A stretch of DNA of 64,000 nucleotides from Siderastrea siderea. Its lineage: Eukaryota; Cnidaria; Anthozoa; Scleractinia; Rhizangiidae. A model generated the notes under the pieces. That model saw only the letters and a program-made list of their open reading frames with translations. It did no database searches and was not told the DNA's origin. The DNA lies in assembly GCA_964030785.1 (NCBI GenBank), contig OZ034968.1, positions 31,953,186 to 32,017,185 of the forward strand, in the 5' to 3' direction. This document shows positions 54,291-63,626 of the stretch, in pieces; the stretch's first letter is position 1; the number at the start of each line of letters is the position of its first letter. Made by a program: the position numbers and the translations under genes.

Positions 54291-54899
54291 TGTGTTCTAC
54301 AAGATTTACAACGTGTCTTGAACTGTTCAGCAAGACTCATTTATTCAACAAGTAAATTTGAACATGTCACACCTTTGCTTTTAAATCTTCACTGGCTTCC
54401 TGTTGAACAAAGGATTATTTTCAAGATCGCTCTGGTTGCATTCAAAGCTCTTCATGACGCTGCTCCCAGTTACATCACGGAACTTCTAAGGCCTTACAAG
54501 CCTAGCACGCAGGACACTGAGATCATCTAGTCATTATCTCCTTGGTTTCGCAGATTTAATCTGAAAACGTATGGCGGTCGTTCCTTTACAGTTGCCGCTC
54601 CGACCATATGGAACAGCCTTCCCTTAGAATTAAGAAAATGTGTATCTCTTTTGACTTTTAAGTCTAAACTTAAGACTTGGCTGTTTAAAGAAGCTTTTGG
54701 CTAGGAATTCTGATTTATTTATCGTTATGATCAATTTTAGTTCATTTTTATTTGTTGTTTTTTAAGATTATTTGTAGATTAACGTAATGACAACTTTGTA
54801 AAGCACCATTGAACCATTGGGAAATGGTGCTATAGAAATTTATTATTATAATTATTATTATTATTATTATTATATTGTTTTTAATTATTATTATTAGTT
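54291..54899 (+). mobile_element. 5'-truncated CR1/L2-like LINE tail with (ATT)n
   Basis: The reading frame gives VLQDLQRVLNCSARLIY, LLNLHWLPVEQRIIFKIAL, FKALHDAAPSYITELL and, after a stop codon at about 54528, FNLKTYGGRSFTVAAPTIW, NSLPLELRKC and FKSKLKTWLF, ending TAG at about 54703. This is the well-known C-terminal tail after the reverse transcriptase of CR1/L2-type LINEs. An (ATT)n tail lies at 54838-54895. Only the last about 140 codons are present. Confidence 0.85.
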
Positions 54900-56857
54900 G
54901 GGAAATGGCCTATTTCACTTCTTGCTCACAGGTCTGATTAAATTCTCGACTTAAACAAAGAACTACCCCTAAGTTCCGCATCCTTTGAACAGTTCACTTG
55001 AAGGATAATCATTTCTTTTGAATTATTAGACACGATCACGATCTCAGTTTAGCGATCATGTCGTGGGGCGGGGAGGGGGGAAGCCTAGCTATAACCTTTG
55101 TATTTCCGGGGCTTTTCCCGCCCATAGGGCTTCGCCGAGCGAAGAATGGTACTGGCTTTTGTACAAACCCTCTTCACTGGCTTGCTGTTGACGTGCCAAG
55201 GTGGAAAATTATCTGACAAGCATTTACTAATTTCAATGTTGGACGTTACTATTTAACTGGGAAACAATAGCTTCTAGTAATTTTTGGCCACCTCATGCCT
55301 CAGCCTGAAAATATCATAAAAGCTTTTAATTATAACAGCTTGCCTGAATCTCATTGTTGTTAATTTCCTGTGATTCTGATATTGTATTCATTCTCTTATG
55401 TTTCTCATTATACATTAATTGCAATACTTGTGAATGCAATAAAACTGATTGAGAGAACAAAATGAACCAGAGCACTGTTATATATTATAAAAGGCCATCT
55501 AACCAACCCTGGAAAAGGAACCTACCAAGACGTAGCTTTAGCCGTTTCAAATCAAACAAAAACTTTCAAGTTTCTTATAACCTGATGAAACGTTTGGCAG
55601 GAAATTTAGTTTGCATAATTCTCGTCACATTTTGCCCCAAAGCATGCAAACATCGGCACTTTATAATCGCGGTCTTTTTATTGAGTTTGCTCCACTGACA
55701 CGAACAACCTAGTTTGTATAAACAAGATAAAGCGCTTGACAAAAGTCCCGGGACAAAAGCACCAAAATTTCGAAGGCGTTGTGGAAAAGGCAGATCAAAG
55801 AGCAAATTGTAGGAATAAAAAATCAAAACCCGACTACAAAAAAGTAGAGATTCGTTAATTGTTACAAGTTGTCCATTTCATTGCAAACCGAGTTATTCAA
55901 ATGACACATGAATAGAAGTCAGTGCTTTAACTAGCTGAATTCGTCGTCAACGTTTTCTACCTACAGTGCATGTAGTCTCAACATTTCTTTAATATTCAAT
56001 TAAAGCAAAAGTGGGATCCAAACAGTTAAAAAGTTTTTTTGCAACGGTTACCGGAACGGACCAAGTTTAGCAGACAACCTAATTTGCATAATGTGAGTCA
56101 CGCAATTCTCCGGATTGGCATCCAAAGATCAGGACTCAGTAATTCGCTTATTTCATCAATTTGAACAGTTCAAAACTTCTATTTGTGTATGCTTTTCTGT
56201 ATTTATGACTTGAAATGGAGAAATCTTAAAATCTAGAAGCTATTCAGTTCACACGATCCGAATTTGCTCAACAAACTAATTTGCATAATGCGTGTGCCAT
56301 ATTCGCAAAAATCACCAAAAGTTCGAAGTCACTGTGGTAAAGGACGATAAAAAGCGCAAGGTATTTTTATATTTCTGTACTCCCTGACATCTCATTAACG
56401 CACTTCGATAGGAATTTAGAGCGACTCGGTCTGGACTCGGGAAATAAAGGCCGACGAAGACAGGGTACTTTTGCGAGTTTTCAGAAAGCGCTCAGATGAG
56501 TGTTAATATATCAATTATCACGAGCTTCCACTTCAACACAAATTAAATTTAACACATGCTTTACACCCTTGAAGGACCTCTTAACTTAAAAATAATAACA
56601 CTTTTTTGCTGCGTGTTGTGGTTTTTCAGCAGTGAGGTCGCTAACTGATGCAATTTTCGCGTCTGGCCAGGTGCTAATTTACGGCTTTAGCCGCTCTTAC
56701 TGTTGTGGGCTGTAAAAAAACTATTTTAACGTATTTCCTAAAACGAAACTCGTTTCATTTACTTGTGACCCAAGATGGTTTCCTGGGCAAAGTTTGAGGG
56801 AAAACTTTTTTCTGACCCGAAATGCAGTGGACCGCTCTTACAGACATTGCCACTTAA

Positions 56858-58821
56858 GGAGCGGGCCAATAAGGACGAACGGAGAAAAGACATATGCATT
56901 CTCATCAGGAGGAATATCTTGGGCGAAAACATTTATACCAGCAGCTTGAGGACAAGGGAGCGGTGCAAAGAAACGAAGAGGACGACCGGCGCGATCAGCC
57001 TGAACATTAAACGGGAGAGCCATCAAGTCAATAGTGTGAGGGCCAAAAGCTGTGTCCACTCGATGCCAGGCGTCAAGGCTAAGAGAACAATCAAGATCAG
57101 ACAGGCTTCGGGAAGGAACATCTGCTGGATTATCTTTGGAAGGCACATACATGAGGTTTAAGGACAACTTTCGGGACATAGTAAAGGAGAAAATATCCTT
57201 CAAGATGTCTGATATTGCCGAGGACTTCGAGACTTGTCTCTCCCAACTGTACAACAGAGACTTGTTGTCGACAAAGGCGTCAATCCTAGCATTATGAGTG
57301 CTTGACAACAGACTTTCAAGAGTGTTGAAGAGAGCCTTAGCCTCTTTCACGGCGGTGGGTAGACAACGGGTGGCCTCGTCCTAGAGCCCACGCGACTCTA
57401 ATGGATCGAGGCTGACCTGGAAGGTTAAGACACCCTCCCCATCCAGAGAATGAAGCGTCGGAGTGCAGGGTGAGATGGATGTGCCGCTCGCTTTTCCAAG
57501 GGAGAAAACCTTCCCATGAATCGAGAAACCTCCAATGGAGAAGCTCCTGACGGAGATCAGGTGAAATGCGAAACTGAGTATTGGCCAATCTGGCTCCGCG
57601 AGAAATGGTCTGGTAGGTTGTGTTCGTAAATAACTTGGCCGCTGGAACTAACAAAGCAAACGAAGTGGTCTTCCCAGCAAACTTTTGAAGATTCTTTAAA
57701 GAGACAGTCTTATGACTCAATATATCCTCTCTTAAGGCTGCAAACTTGACGCGTTTGTCTTGCGGGAGCAGAAAAGCTTGTTTCTCCGAATCGCAAATGT
57801 AGCCGAGGAATTTGACAGCAATAGAGGGAATCAGGCAGCTCTTTTTAATTCCAATGAAGTAACCCAACCAGACAAAGGTGGAACAAGCAATAAATGCCGC
57901 CATTTCCGCCAGTTGAAATCCCGAAAAAGAGGAGGGCGTACGACTAGGCGGTAGTCTTAATTGGCCACTATGCCTATCGTCAATATACTGCGAGCACGGC
58001 ACACCGAGTGATCGGACATAGCAAGTCGCCGCCAAACCGATGGAATGGTAGAGATATGCGCTTGCCTTCCATCCAAATGGCAAGGTGGTAAATACAAAAT
58101 ACCAACCTTCCCATTCGAGCTCAAAAAGGTAGAACTAGAAGGGTGTAAACGAACGTGATCATATCCACTCTTGTCGTCAAACGTGGTTTGGTAATGACCA
58201 GCACTAACATAGCGAGGGAGATCTGTGATGTAGTCTAGGAAAAATGGACAGTCTTTAATCCACAAATTAAGGAACCTCTCATCGTGGCACATGCGAGGCT
58301 TGCTTGGCTCCACCGTAATGGGCATAACTAGATGAGGGGGGGTCTACTTTACCAACCTCGCCCCAAACAAGGAGCGAACCATTTGCCACTCTTTCCAAAA
58401 TGGTTTGCGCAACAAAGTCGCGGAAATTATTACACGAAGAGGAGTTAGGAAACAGCATACGCGGGGGTACATCAGCGTTGTAAGAGCGACCTCGAAATGT
58501 GCCCTTGAATAGAACAAAAAACTCTTGCACTTTAACGCCTTCTGAAACATAGCGAAAAATTTCCGAAGCCTTTGGGTAATCTTTAAGAACTAATTTCCAG
58601 TGAGGAAGACATTCTGACAGGTTTCCAGAGATAAACTTCTCAGGATTCCGAAAACGTAACATGGATGGGAAGGCGAAAGTTAAGCCCCGAGATACCATGT
58701 CCACGGACGGAAGGGGTCCGGCGAAGCTAGTGGGTTTACCCTCCCAATCGCACCAAGTGACTTTGCGATAGCGGTGCTCAACACTTTTAAGATTTTCCCC
58801 AAAAGAACTGAGAGGTATGAC
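56858..58821 (-). pseudogene. retrotransposon reverse transcriptase-RNase H (frameshifted)
   Basis: The - strand coding stretch begins at an acceptor-like CTTTCATTCTAG just before 58821. It proceeds through segments in three frames, joined by about three frameshifts: one at the G7 run near 58336, one near 58085, and one near 57355. Motifs in order: FDDKSGYDHVRL, PFGWKASAYLYHS, the catalytic QYIDD, LHSDASFSGWGG (RNase H aspartate), DNKSLLYSW, and SKDNPADVPSRSLSDLD. The enzyme copies element RNA into DNA and removes the RNA strand. The frameshifts make it a pseudogene as sequenced, although one sits in a homopolymer and could be a sequencing error. Coding continues beyond the TTAA element at 52102. 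Confidence 0.85.
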
Positions 58822-59131
58822 CTAGAATGAAAGAGATGAAAAAGAGGGAATAACTAACTTAAAACGGTTGACCTCGGACAAAAGAATATAACGAAAAGAG
58901 GGAGGACAAATACCCGCTAGCCCGGCCGGACCAGGAACCCGTCCTAGGACAGGTTGTAGGGAGTTGTTTAGATTTCCCTTCTGGTCACGACAAGTAGCGG
59001 GGAGGGGGGGGGGAGGATAAAATATCCCAATACAAAAAATTAAAGGAAAAAAAAACAAACAACACGTATTGAATGAATGAAACGCTGTTTAATAGTGCCA
59101 AAAAACAACAGTTCCGGGTGGAACACCCTTT

Positions 59132-60860
59132 TCAATTCTGTTTACGGTAGCTGGAAACGCCCCTAGGCCGGGAATTGCATGACCTAGCAAAATGAAAGCG
59201 TCTTCCACAGGCGAAACACACAGGGGGTTGGCGACGAGGATACAGATTAAACCGTGGCCTTTCCTTCCTTGACGGATACGGGGGCAGTGAACGCTTGAGA
59301 GCCTTTTGAATTTCTTTGTCGATGGCTACCTCTTCCTTGTCCCCAACCAACTTTAGAAGCAGCTGCTGAAATGACGGGTCAAGTAACAGAGGTCGTGTTT
59401 GGCGTAGGATGACACTAAACCTAGAAGCCCGATCGTCTACTTTATCCCTGGCGGCATCAACAAGTTGTTCAAGAGCTGCAAGGGCTGCATGAGGATAAAA
59501 AATTCCCGAAGGGCGCGCCAAATGTTGACGAAGAAGAGACAATGCGGAATCAACTGTACCAGCGTAATGCATCTGGCGGAGAGCCGCAAGTTCTTTCTTC
59601 AAGGATGCTATATCGTCTCCAGAGTTCCCCTAGAGGAACACAAAAAGGTAGGTGTAAAAACTAAAATCAACGACACGTTCGCAAGAAAAGAAAAGGTAAA
59701 TAGGGGAGCATAACAGAACCAAACCAAAACGATACACTTTAAAAATTCTAATAGAAGACGAACACACGACCACACTCTTTCTCAGGTCGAACACACGACC
59801 AAACTCTTTCTTAGGTCGAACACACGACCAAACTGTTTCTAAGGTCGAACACACGACCACACTCTTTCTCAGGTCGAACACACGACCGAACTCTTTCTCA
59901 GGTCGAACACACGACCGAACTCTTTCTCAGGTCGAACACACGACCAAACTCTATCTCGGGTCGAACACACGACCAAAATCTCTCTAAGGACGAACACACG
60001 ACCAAATTCTTTCTCAGGTCGAACACACGACCAAACTCTTTCTCAGGTCAAACACACGACCAAACTTAAGTTGGAAAGGGTGAGGAACGCATGAATAAAA
60101 TAAAAAACACACAATAAAAAATAACTAAGGTTAAGGGCGCAAACGTAAGTAAACAGAAACCAAACCATAGCGGAAACTGCGCAGTCTCGCGCAACGGACG
60201 CCCATACAAAAATGAAATCTGCGCAAGGGCTTAAACTAAAGAAAAAACATACACGACAAAATAAAGGCGGGAACCCAGACAAAAACTAACTCCTCCCAAG
60301 GGCTTACCCTGACAGATAAAGTAAAACAATAAAACAAAAGGGCAACCCAACCCAAATAAAACTAGCGCGACAGGCATAAATAGGCTGATAAAGCGAAATA
60401 ACAAAAGAGTATTCCCAAGTGTGCCAAACACAATGTACACGGAGCGAAGCGAGAATAGACAAAAATAAACAACCCGGAGAATAAAACTAACTATGCAAGC
60501 GGGGCGAGCGCATAGAGCGACACTAAAAGCGAAAGAAACGCAAAGCACGTGGCAAGCCCAAACCATAAGGAGATGTACGAAAAAGCGAAAAGCATAATAA
60601 AAAGCAACAAAACTAAACCAAGAGCCGAAGACGAAAACGCCTAGAACTACAGCGCACAAGAACGAAAAATAAAATAAGAAACTTGAACAGAATACCTCGC
60701 CAACTTGAGCTTGTTGGGCATCAGCCGCGGCGCCCGCCGGCACTTGAGGTTGTTGAAGTGGGACTTGAGGTTGCTGACCCTGTTGTTGAACTTGTTGAAC
60801 GGGCTGTGCTTCCATCAAATTCGCTAAAGCTTCGGCATTTGGTTCTGCGGGGACGGCCAT
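59132..60860 (-). CDS. gag: retrotransposon Gag, two exons
   Basis: Exon 1 is 60860-60696 (ATG, 55 codons: MAVPAEPNAEALAN, then glutamine/proline-rich VQQVQQQGQQPQ) and ends at GAG|GTATTC. Exon 2 is 59629-59132, after the acceptor TTTTTGTGTTCCTCTAG, 165 codons to the stop, starting GNSGDDIASLKKELAALRQ. Both junctions are phase 0, giving about 220 residues. Near the end is a CCHC zinc knuckle, CFACGRRFHFARSC (C-x2-C-x4-H-x4-C), typical of nucleic-acid-binding Gag. Unspliced read-through of exon 1 gives a misleading hydrophobic ORF. It is the only element gene here without a visible frameshift. The intron (59630-60695) contains a 29-bp minisatellite. Confidence 0.72.
59755..60064. repeat. 29-bp minisatellite in the gag intron
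   Basis: About 10.5 copies of AGGTCGAACACACGACC + AAACTCTTTCTC, constant 29-bp period with minor substitutions. Each unit contains the inverted GGTCG...CGACC. Confidence 0.95.
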
Positions 60861-60899
60861 AACGTGGCTTCGGCGACGCAGGAACAGAGAGATAAAAGC

Positions 60900-61090
60900 A
60901 AAAAATTGTTCACTGGTCCAGCGCGGCGTTACTTGGCGAAAGAGGCCGAAAACCCAGGTTAGTTTGCTTAAATAGACACACGGAATCCCTAGAGACACGT
61001 GTATCACTGGCTCTGAATACCCAGAGGAATTATAAAGACACCAGCGTAACGCGCAGGCTAAATCCGTGGTTAATTTGACAGTGAAAATAG
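60900..61090 (-). repeat. retrotransposon terminal repeat A1 (probable promoter)
   Basis: 191-bp direct copy of A2 (49773-49963). It lies just upstream of the gag ATG at 60860 on the - strand, so it should contain the element's promoter. It ends with GACAGTGAAAATAG at the chromosomal flank. Confidence 0.88.
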
Positions 61091-61235
61091 CTTTTACATG
61101 GTACATCACATAAGTACGGTGGCCCGTAAGTGCCATCCTAAATAATATTAAATAACACGTTGGCTTAAAGAAAAATATTACATTCTTTGGATCCAAAGAT
61201 TTTACCCCAGACTCAATTGTTGCTTTTGTACCATT

Positions 61236-61762
61236 GGATCCAAAGTTATAACAACGGATCCAGAGTTTTCATTACGGATCCAGAGTTATAACTACAGATC
61301 CAAAGTTATTACTACGGATCCACAGTTATTACTACGGATCCAAAGTTATTACTACGGATCCAAAGTTATTACTACGGATCCAAAGTTATTACTACGGATC
61401 CACAGTTTTTACTACGGATCCAAAGTTATTACTACGGATCCAAAGTTATTACTACGGATCCACAGTTTTTACTACGGATCCAAAGTTATTACTACGGATC
61501 CAAAGTTTTTACTTCGGATCCACAGTTATTACTACGGATCCACAGTTTTTACTACGGATCCAAAGTTATTACTACGGATCCAAAGTTATTACTACGGATC
61601 CAAAGTTTTTACTTCGGATCCACAGTTATTACTACGGATCCACAGTTTTTACTACGGATCCAAAGTTATTACTACGGATCCAAAGTTATTACTACGGATC
61701 CAAAGTTTTTACTACGGATCCAAAGTTATTACTACGGATCCACAGTTTTTACTACGGATCCA
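61236..61762. repeat. 20-bp minisatellite with a BamHI site per unit
   Basis: About 27 units of 20 bp, each GGATCC + AAAGTTATTACTAC or variants (CACAGTTTTT, AAAGTTTTTACTTC). The first two or three units are more diverged. Variants recur in a partly regular order, suggesting higher-order units of 60 bp and larger. There are no unique spacers. Confidence 0.97.
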
Positions 61763-62019
61763 AAAATTTCACACCAAATGTAAAGTTCTACCTCCCTCGA
61801 ACACGTGACACCGCGTCCGTGTTCCAATATGGCGGACCTGATGGAGGAAGGTTGAAGCTGGTGTAGAAGCGGTACGTTTCTCTCCATTACTTTTCCCTTA
61901 TGATCGTGATGAAAGGTATTATTACATAAGTAAGTCCTTAACTAGGACATTCATTTGAATTTCGAGTGTTAAAGTTTTCCATAAAAAGTGATGTATTAAT
62001 GTCAATTCTATTTGTTATA

Positions 62020-62247
62020 CAGTAGAACCCCGCTAACTCGCGATCGAACTCGGTTCGAACTCCCCACTATCTCGAACTCAAACCCATTCCCCTTGCCCTT
62101 GTTTTTCAGTCATTTACTATCGGCTTACTCGAATCCCAGCTTCGAGTAGCCGGTAGTAAATGAATGAAAAACAAGGCCGCAAGAGGAATGGGTTTGAGTT
62201 CGAGATAGTACCGCGTTCGAGTTATCGGACTTAGCGGGGTTCTACTG
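62020..62247. mobile_element. Tigger/pogo-like MITE
   Basis: Flanked by TA. Ends CAGTAGAACCCCGCTAA and its mirror TTAGCGGGGTTCTACTG. Internally palindromic, with TTCGAGATAGT and CCATTCC...GGAATGG pairs. The CAGTAGAACCCC start and TA duplication match pogo-type mariner relatives. Confidence 0.85.
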
Positions 62248-62264
62248 TATTGGGTCTTCGAGTT

Positions 62265-62358
62265 CTTGATAACTAACTGTGATTTGTCACTAACTGTGAT
62301 AACTTACAGTTAGTTATCACTAACTGTGATAACTAACTGTAGCTAACTGTGATTTGTC
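62265..62358. repeat. short AACTGTGATAACT repeat cluster
   Basis: Six or more copies of TAACTGTGAT and the inverted AGTTAGTTATCAC in under 100 bp, immediately upstream of the transposase ORF. Confidence 0.75.
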
Positions 62359-62372
62359 TCACAGGAATAGCA

Positions 62373-63626
62373 ATGGTGTTAGGCTACCTATTCTGCATTG
62401 TCATCCTCTTACCAACGCATGGTGTGGATGCAGTGCTTCCACCACATGTTGCTACCCTTACACATCTGGACAGGGACTCGTTAATTGTGCATTATTTTCA
62501 TCTTGGATTTGACTATGGCGAGATTCTGGGCTTTCTACTTTTTTGCCATGGCATTCAAATCAGTCTTCGTCAGCTTAAGCGAATTCTTAATGCCAGTGGT
62601 TTATACAGGAGGCGGTCTTACAGCAACCCGACTGAAGTGATAAGGGCAGTGGAAAGGGAGCTTCGAGGGAGTGGTAGTCTCTTAGGATATCGCCAAATGC
62701 ACCAAAGGTTACGGCGTCGTTATGGTTTTACTATTAATCGCGAGTCTGTTCGTCTTATATTGAAGACGCTTGATCCTGATGGTGTGGAACAACGTTCACG
62801 TCGTAGGTTACGAAGACGGCAATACCGCTCTAAAGGCCCCAATTACATTTGGCACATGGATGGGTATGATAAACTCAAACCTTATGGATTTTGCATTCAT
62901 GGAGCCATAGACGGATATAGCCGCCGAATCATGTGGCTCAAGGTCGGGAGAAGCAATAACAACCCAAGAATTGTAGCATCATATTTTCTTGATTGTGTCA
63001 AAGAATTAGGAGGTGTTCCTCGTATAATCCGTGGTGATCAAGGAACTGAAAATGTGAATGTGGCGGCTATGCAGCGCTTCTTTCGCTGTGATGCCCAAGA
63101 TGATTTTGCAGGCCAGAAAAGCTTTATTTACGGACGATCAGTTTCGAATCAGAGGATTGAAGCGTGGTGGGGGTTTCTGAGGCACTCCGAAACTGATTGG
63201 TGGATAAATTTTTTCAAGGATTTGAAGGACCAAGGGCTATACAATGATTGCGATCCAATCCAAGTGGAGTGTCTTTTATTTTGTTTTATGCCTTTACTTG
63301 AAGATGAACTAATCCGTGTGGTACAGGAGTGGAATCTTCACAAGATAAGACCCTCATCTAACGAATCCTCTCCCCCGGGTAGACCAGAAACCTTGTATTT
63401 TTTGCCTGAAGTCACCGGTACAAGCTCCTATCTAAATGATGTCCCAGCAACTGACATACATGTAGCGGAGGATGTCTGTTGTGAATCTCCAGATACAAAT
63501 GTCGCTGATACCTTTGCAGAGCTGGCACAGATAATCATGGATGAAAAAGGGCTAGAAATGCCAAGCAATCCTCAAAGCGCACTAGATCTTTATTTAGAAA
63601 TTCTCGTTTCCATAGAAGATATTTAA
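62373..63626 (+). CDS. DDE integrase-core transposase-like protein
   Basis: An uninterrupted frame begins at GTG 62349; the first ATG is at 62373, giving 417 residues. Counting from the ATG, a helix-turn-helix-like N-terminus (ILGFLLFCHGIQISLRQLKRIL, about 51-72) and a basic RRRLRRRQYR segment precede an rve-type catalytic core. D163 is in WHMDGYDKL, D222 in RGDQGTEN and E263 in NQRIEAWW, with 40 residues between the second and third acids. Conserved FCIHGAIDGYSRRIMWL lies between the first two. This integrase-core type recurs as multicopy uncharacterised proteins in fishes and cnidarians; the transposon superfamily is not certain to me. The C-terminus is acidic and unremarkable. All three acids are present, so it may be active or recently so. 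A CTCACAG at 62358-62364 could instead be a splice acceptor. Confidence 0.82.
   Translation: MVLGYLFCIVILLPTHGVDAVLPPHVATLTHLDRDSLIVHYFHLGFDYGEILGFLLFCHGIQISLRQLKRILNASGLYRRRSYSNPTEVIRAVERELRGSGSLLGYRQMHQRLRRRYGFTINRESVRLILKTLDPDGVEQRSRRRLRRRQYRSKGPNYIWHMDGYDKLKPYGFCIHGAIDGYSRRIMWLKVGRSNNNPRIVASYFLDCVKELGGVPRIIRGDQGTENVNVAAMQRFFRCDAQDDFAGQKSFIYGRSVSNQRIEAWWGFLRHSETDWWINFFKDLKDQGLYNDCDPIQVECLLFCFMPLLEDELIRVVQEWNLHKIRPSSNESSPPGRPETLYFLPEVTGTSSYLNDVPATDIHVAEDVCCESPDTNVADTFAELAQIIMDEKGLEMPSNPQSALDLYLEILVSIEDI

Larger units (their letters stand above)
52103..56853. mobile_element. TTAA-flanked element with kilobase inverted arms
   Basis: TTAA at 52099-52102 and 56854-56857 flank ends GTGGCAATGTCTG and CAGACATTGCCAC. 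The inverted similarity extends over most of 52103-53740 on the left and about 55540-56853 on the right, with the left arm lengthened by a MITE at 53160-53565. Excising it leaves a single CTTAAG and restores an uninterrupted retrotransposon frame, which fixes the boundaries. TTAA targets suit piggyBac or Kolobok elements. No transposase is visible; the 1.8-kb spacer holds a MITE and a LINE tail. The 6-bp CTTAAG is palindromic, so the duplication could also be counted as 6 bp. Confidence 0.85.
49625..61090 (-). mobile_element. DIRS-order (Ngaro/PAT-type) YR retrotransposon with split direct repeats
   Basis: Read on the - strand: repeat A1 (61090-60900), gag, reverse transcriptase-RNase H, tyrosine recombinase, then B1 (50035-49957), A2 (49963-49773), B2 (49702-49625). 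A1 and A2 are 191 bp and differ at two positions that I can see. B1 and B2 (about 78 bp) differ at about four. The A1-ORFs-B1-A2-B2 order is the split-direct-repeat layout of Ngaro and PAT elements, as opposed to the inverted repeats of DIRS1. There is no target-site duplication, as expected for recombinase-mediated insertion. The element also contains a SINE (51263-51430) and a 4.75-kb TTAA-flanked transposon (52103-56853). Without these it is about 6.5 kb. Its coding regions carry frameshifts, so this copy looks inactive. Confidence 0.88.

Noticed and set aside
56775..57161. 128-aa ORF on + sharing a start with the 51858-52181 - strand ORF
   Set aside because: The shared start MVSW...LPL is only the inverted arm of the TTAA element read outward. 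The rest is antisense to the pol gene.
60231..61196. 321-aa hydrophobic ORF on the - strand, membrane-protein-like
   Set aside because: It is read-through from repeat A1 across the gag start and exon 1 into the gag intron. The real coding part is only 60860-60696.
61236..61762. CRISPR-like array
   Set aside because: The 20-bp units abut with no unique spacers, and the genome is eukaryotic. It is a minisatellite.
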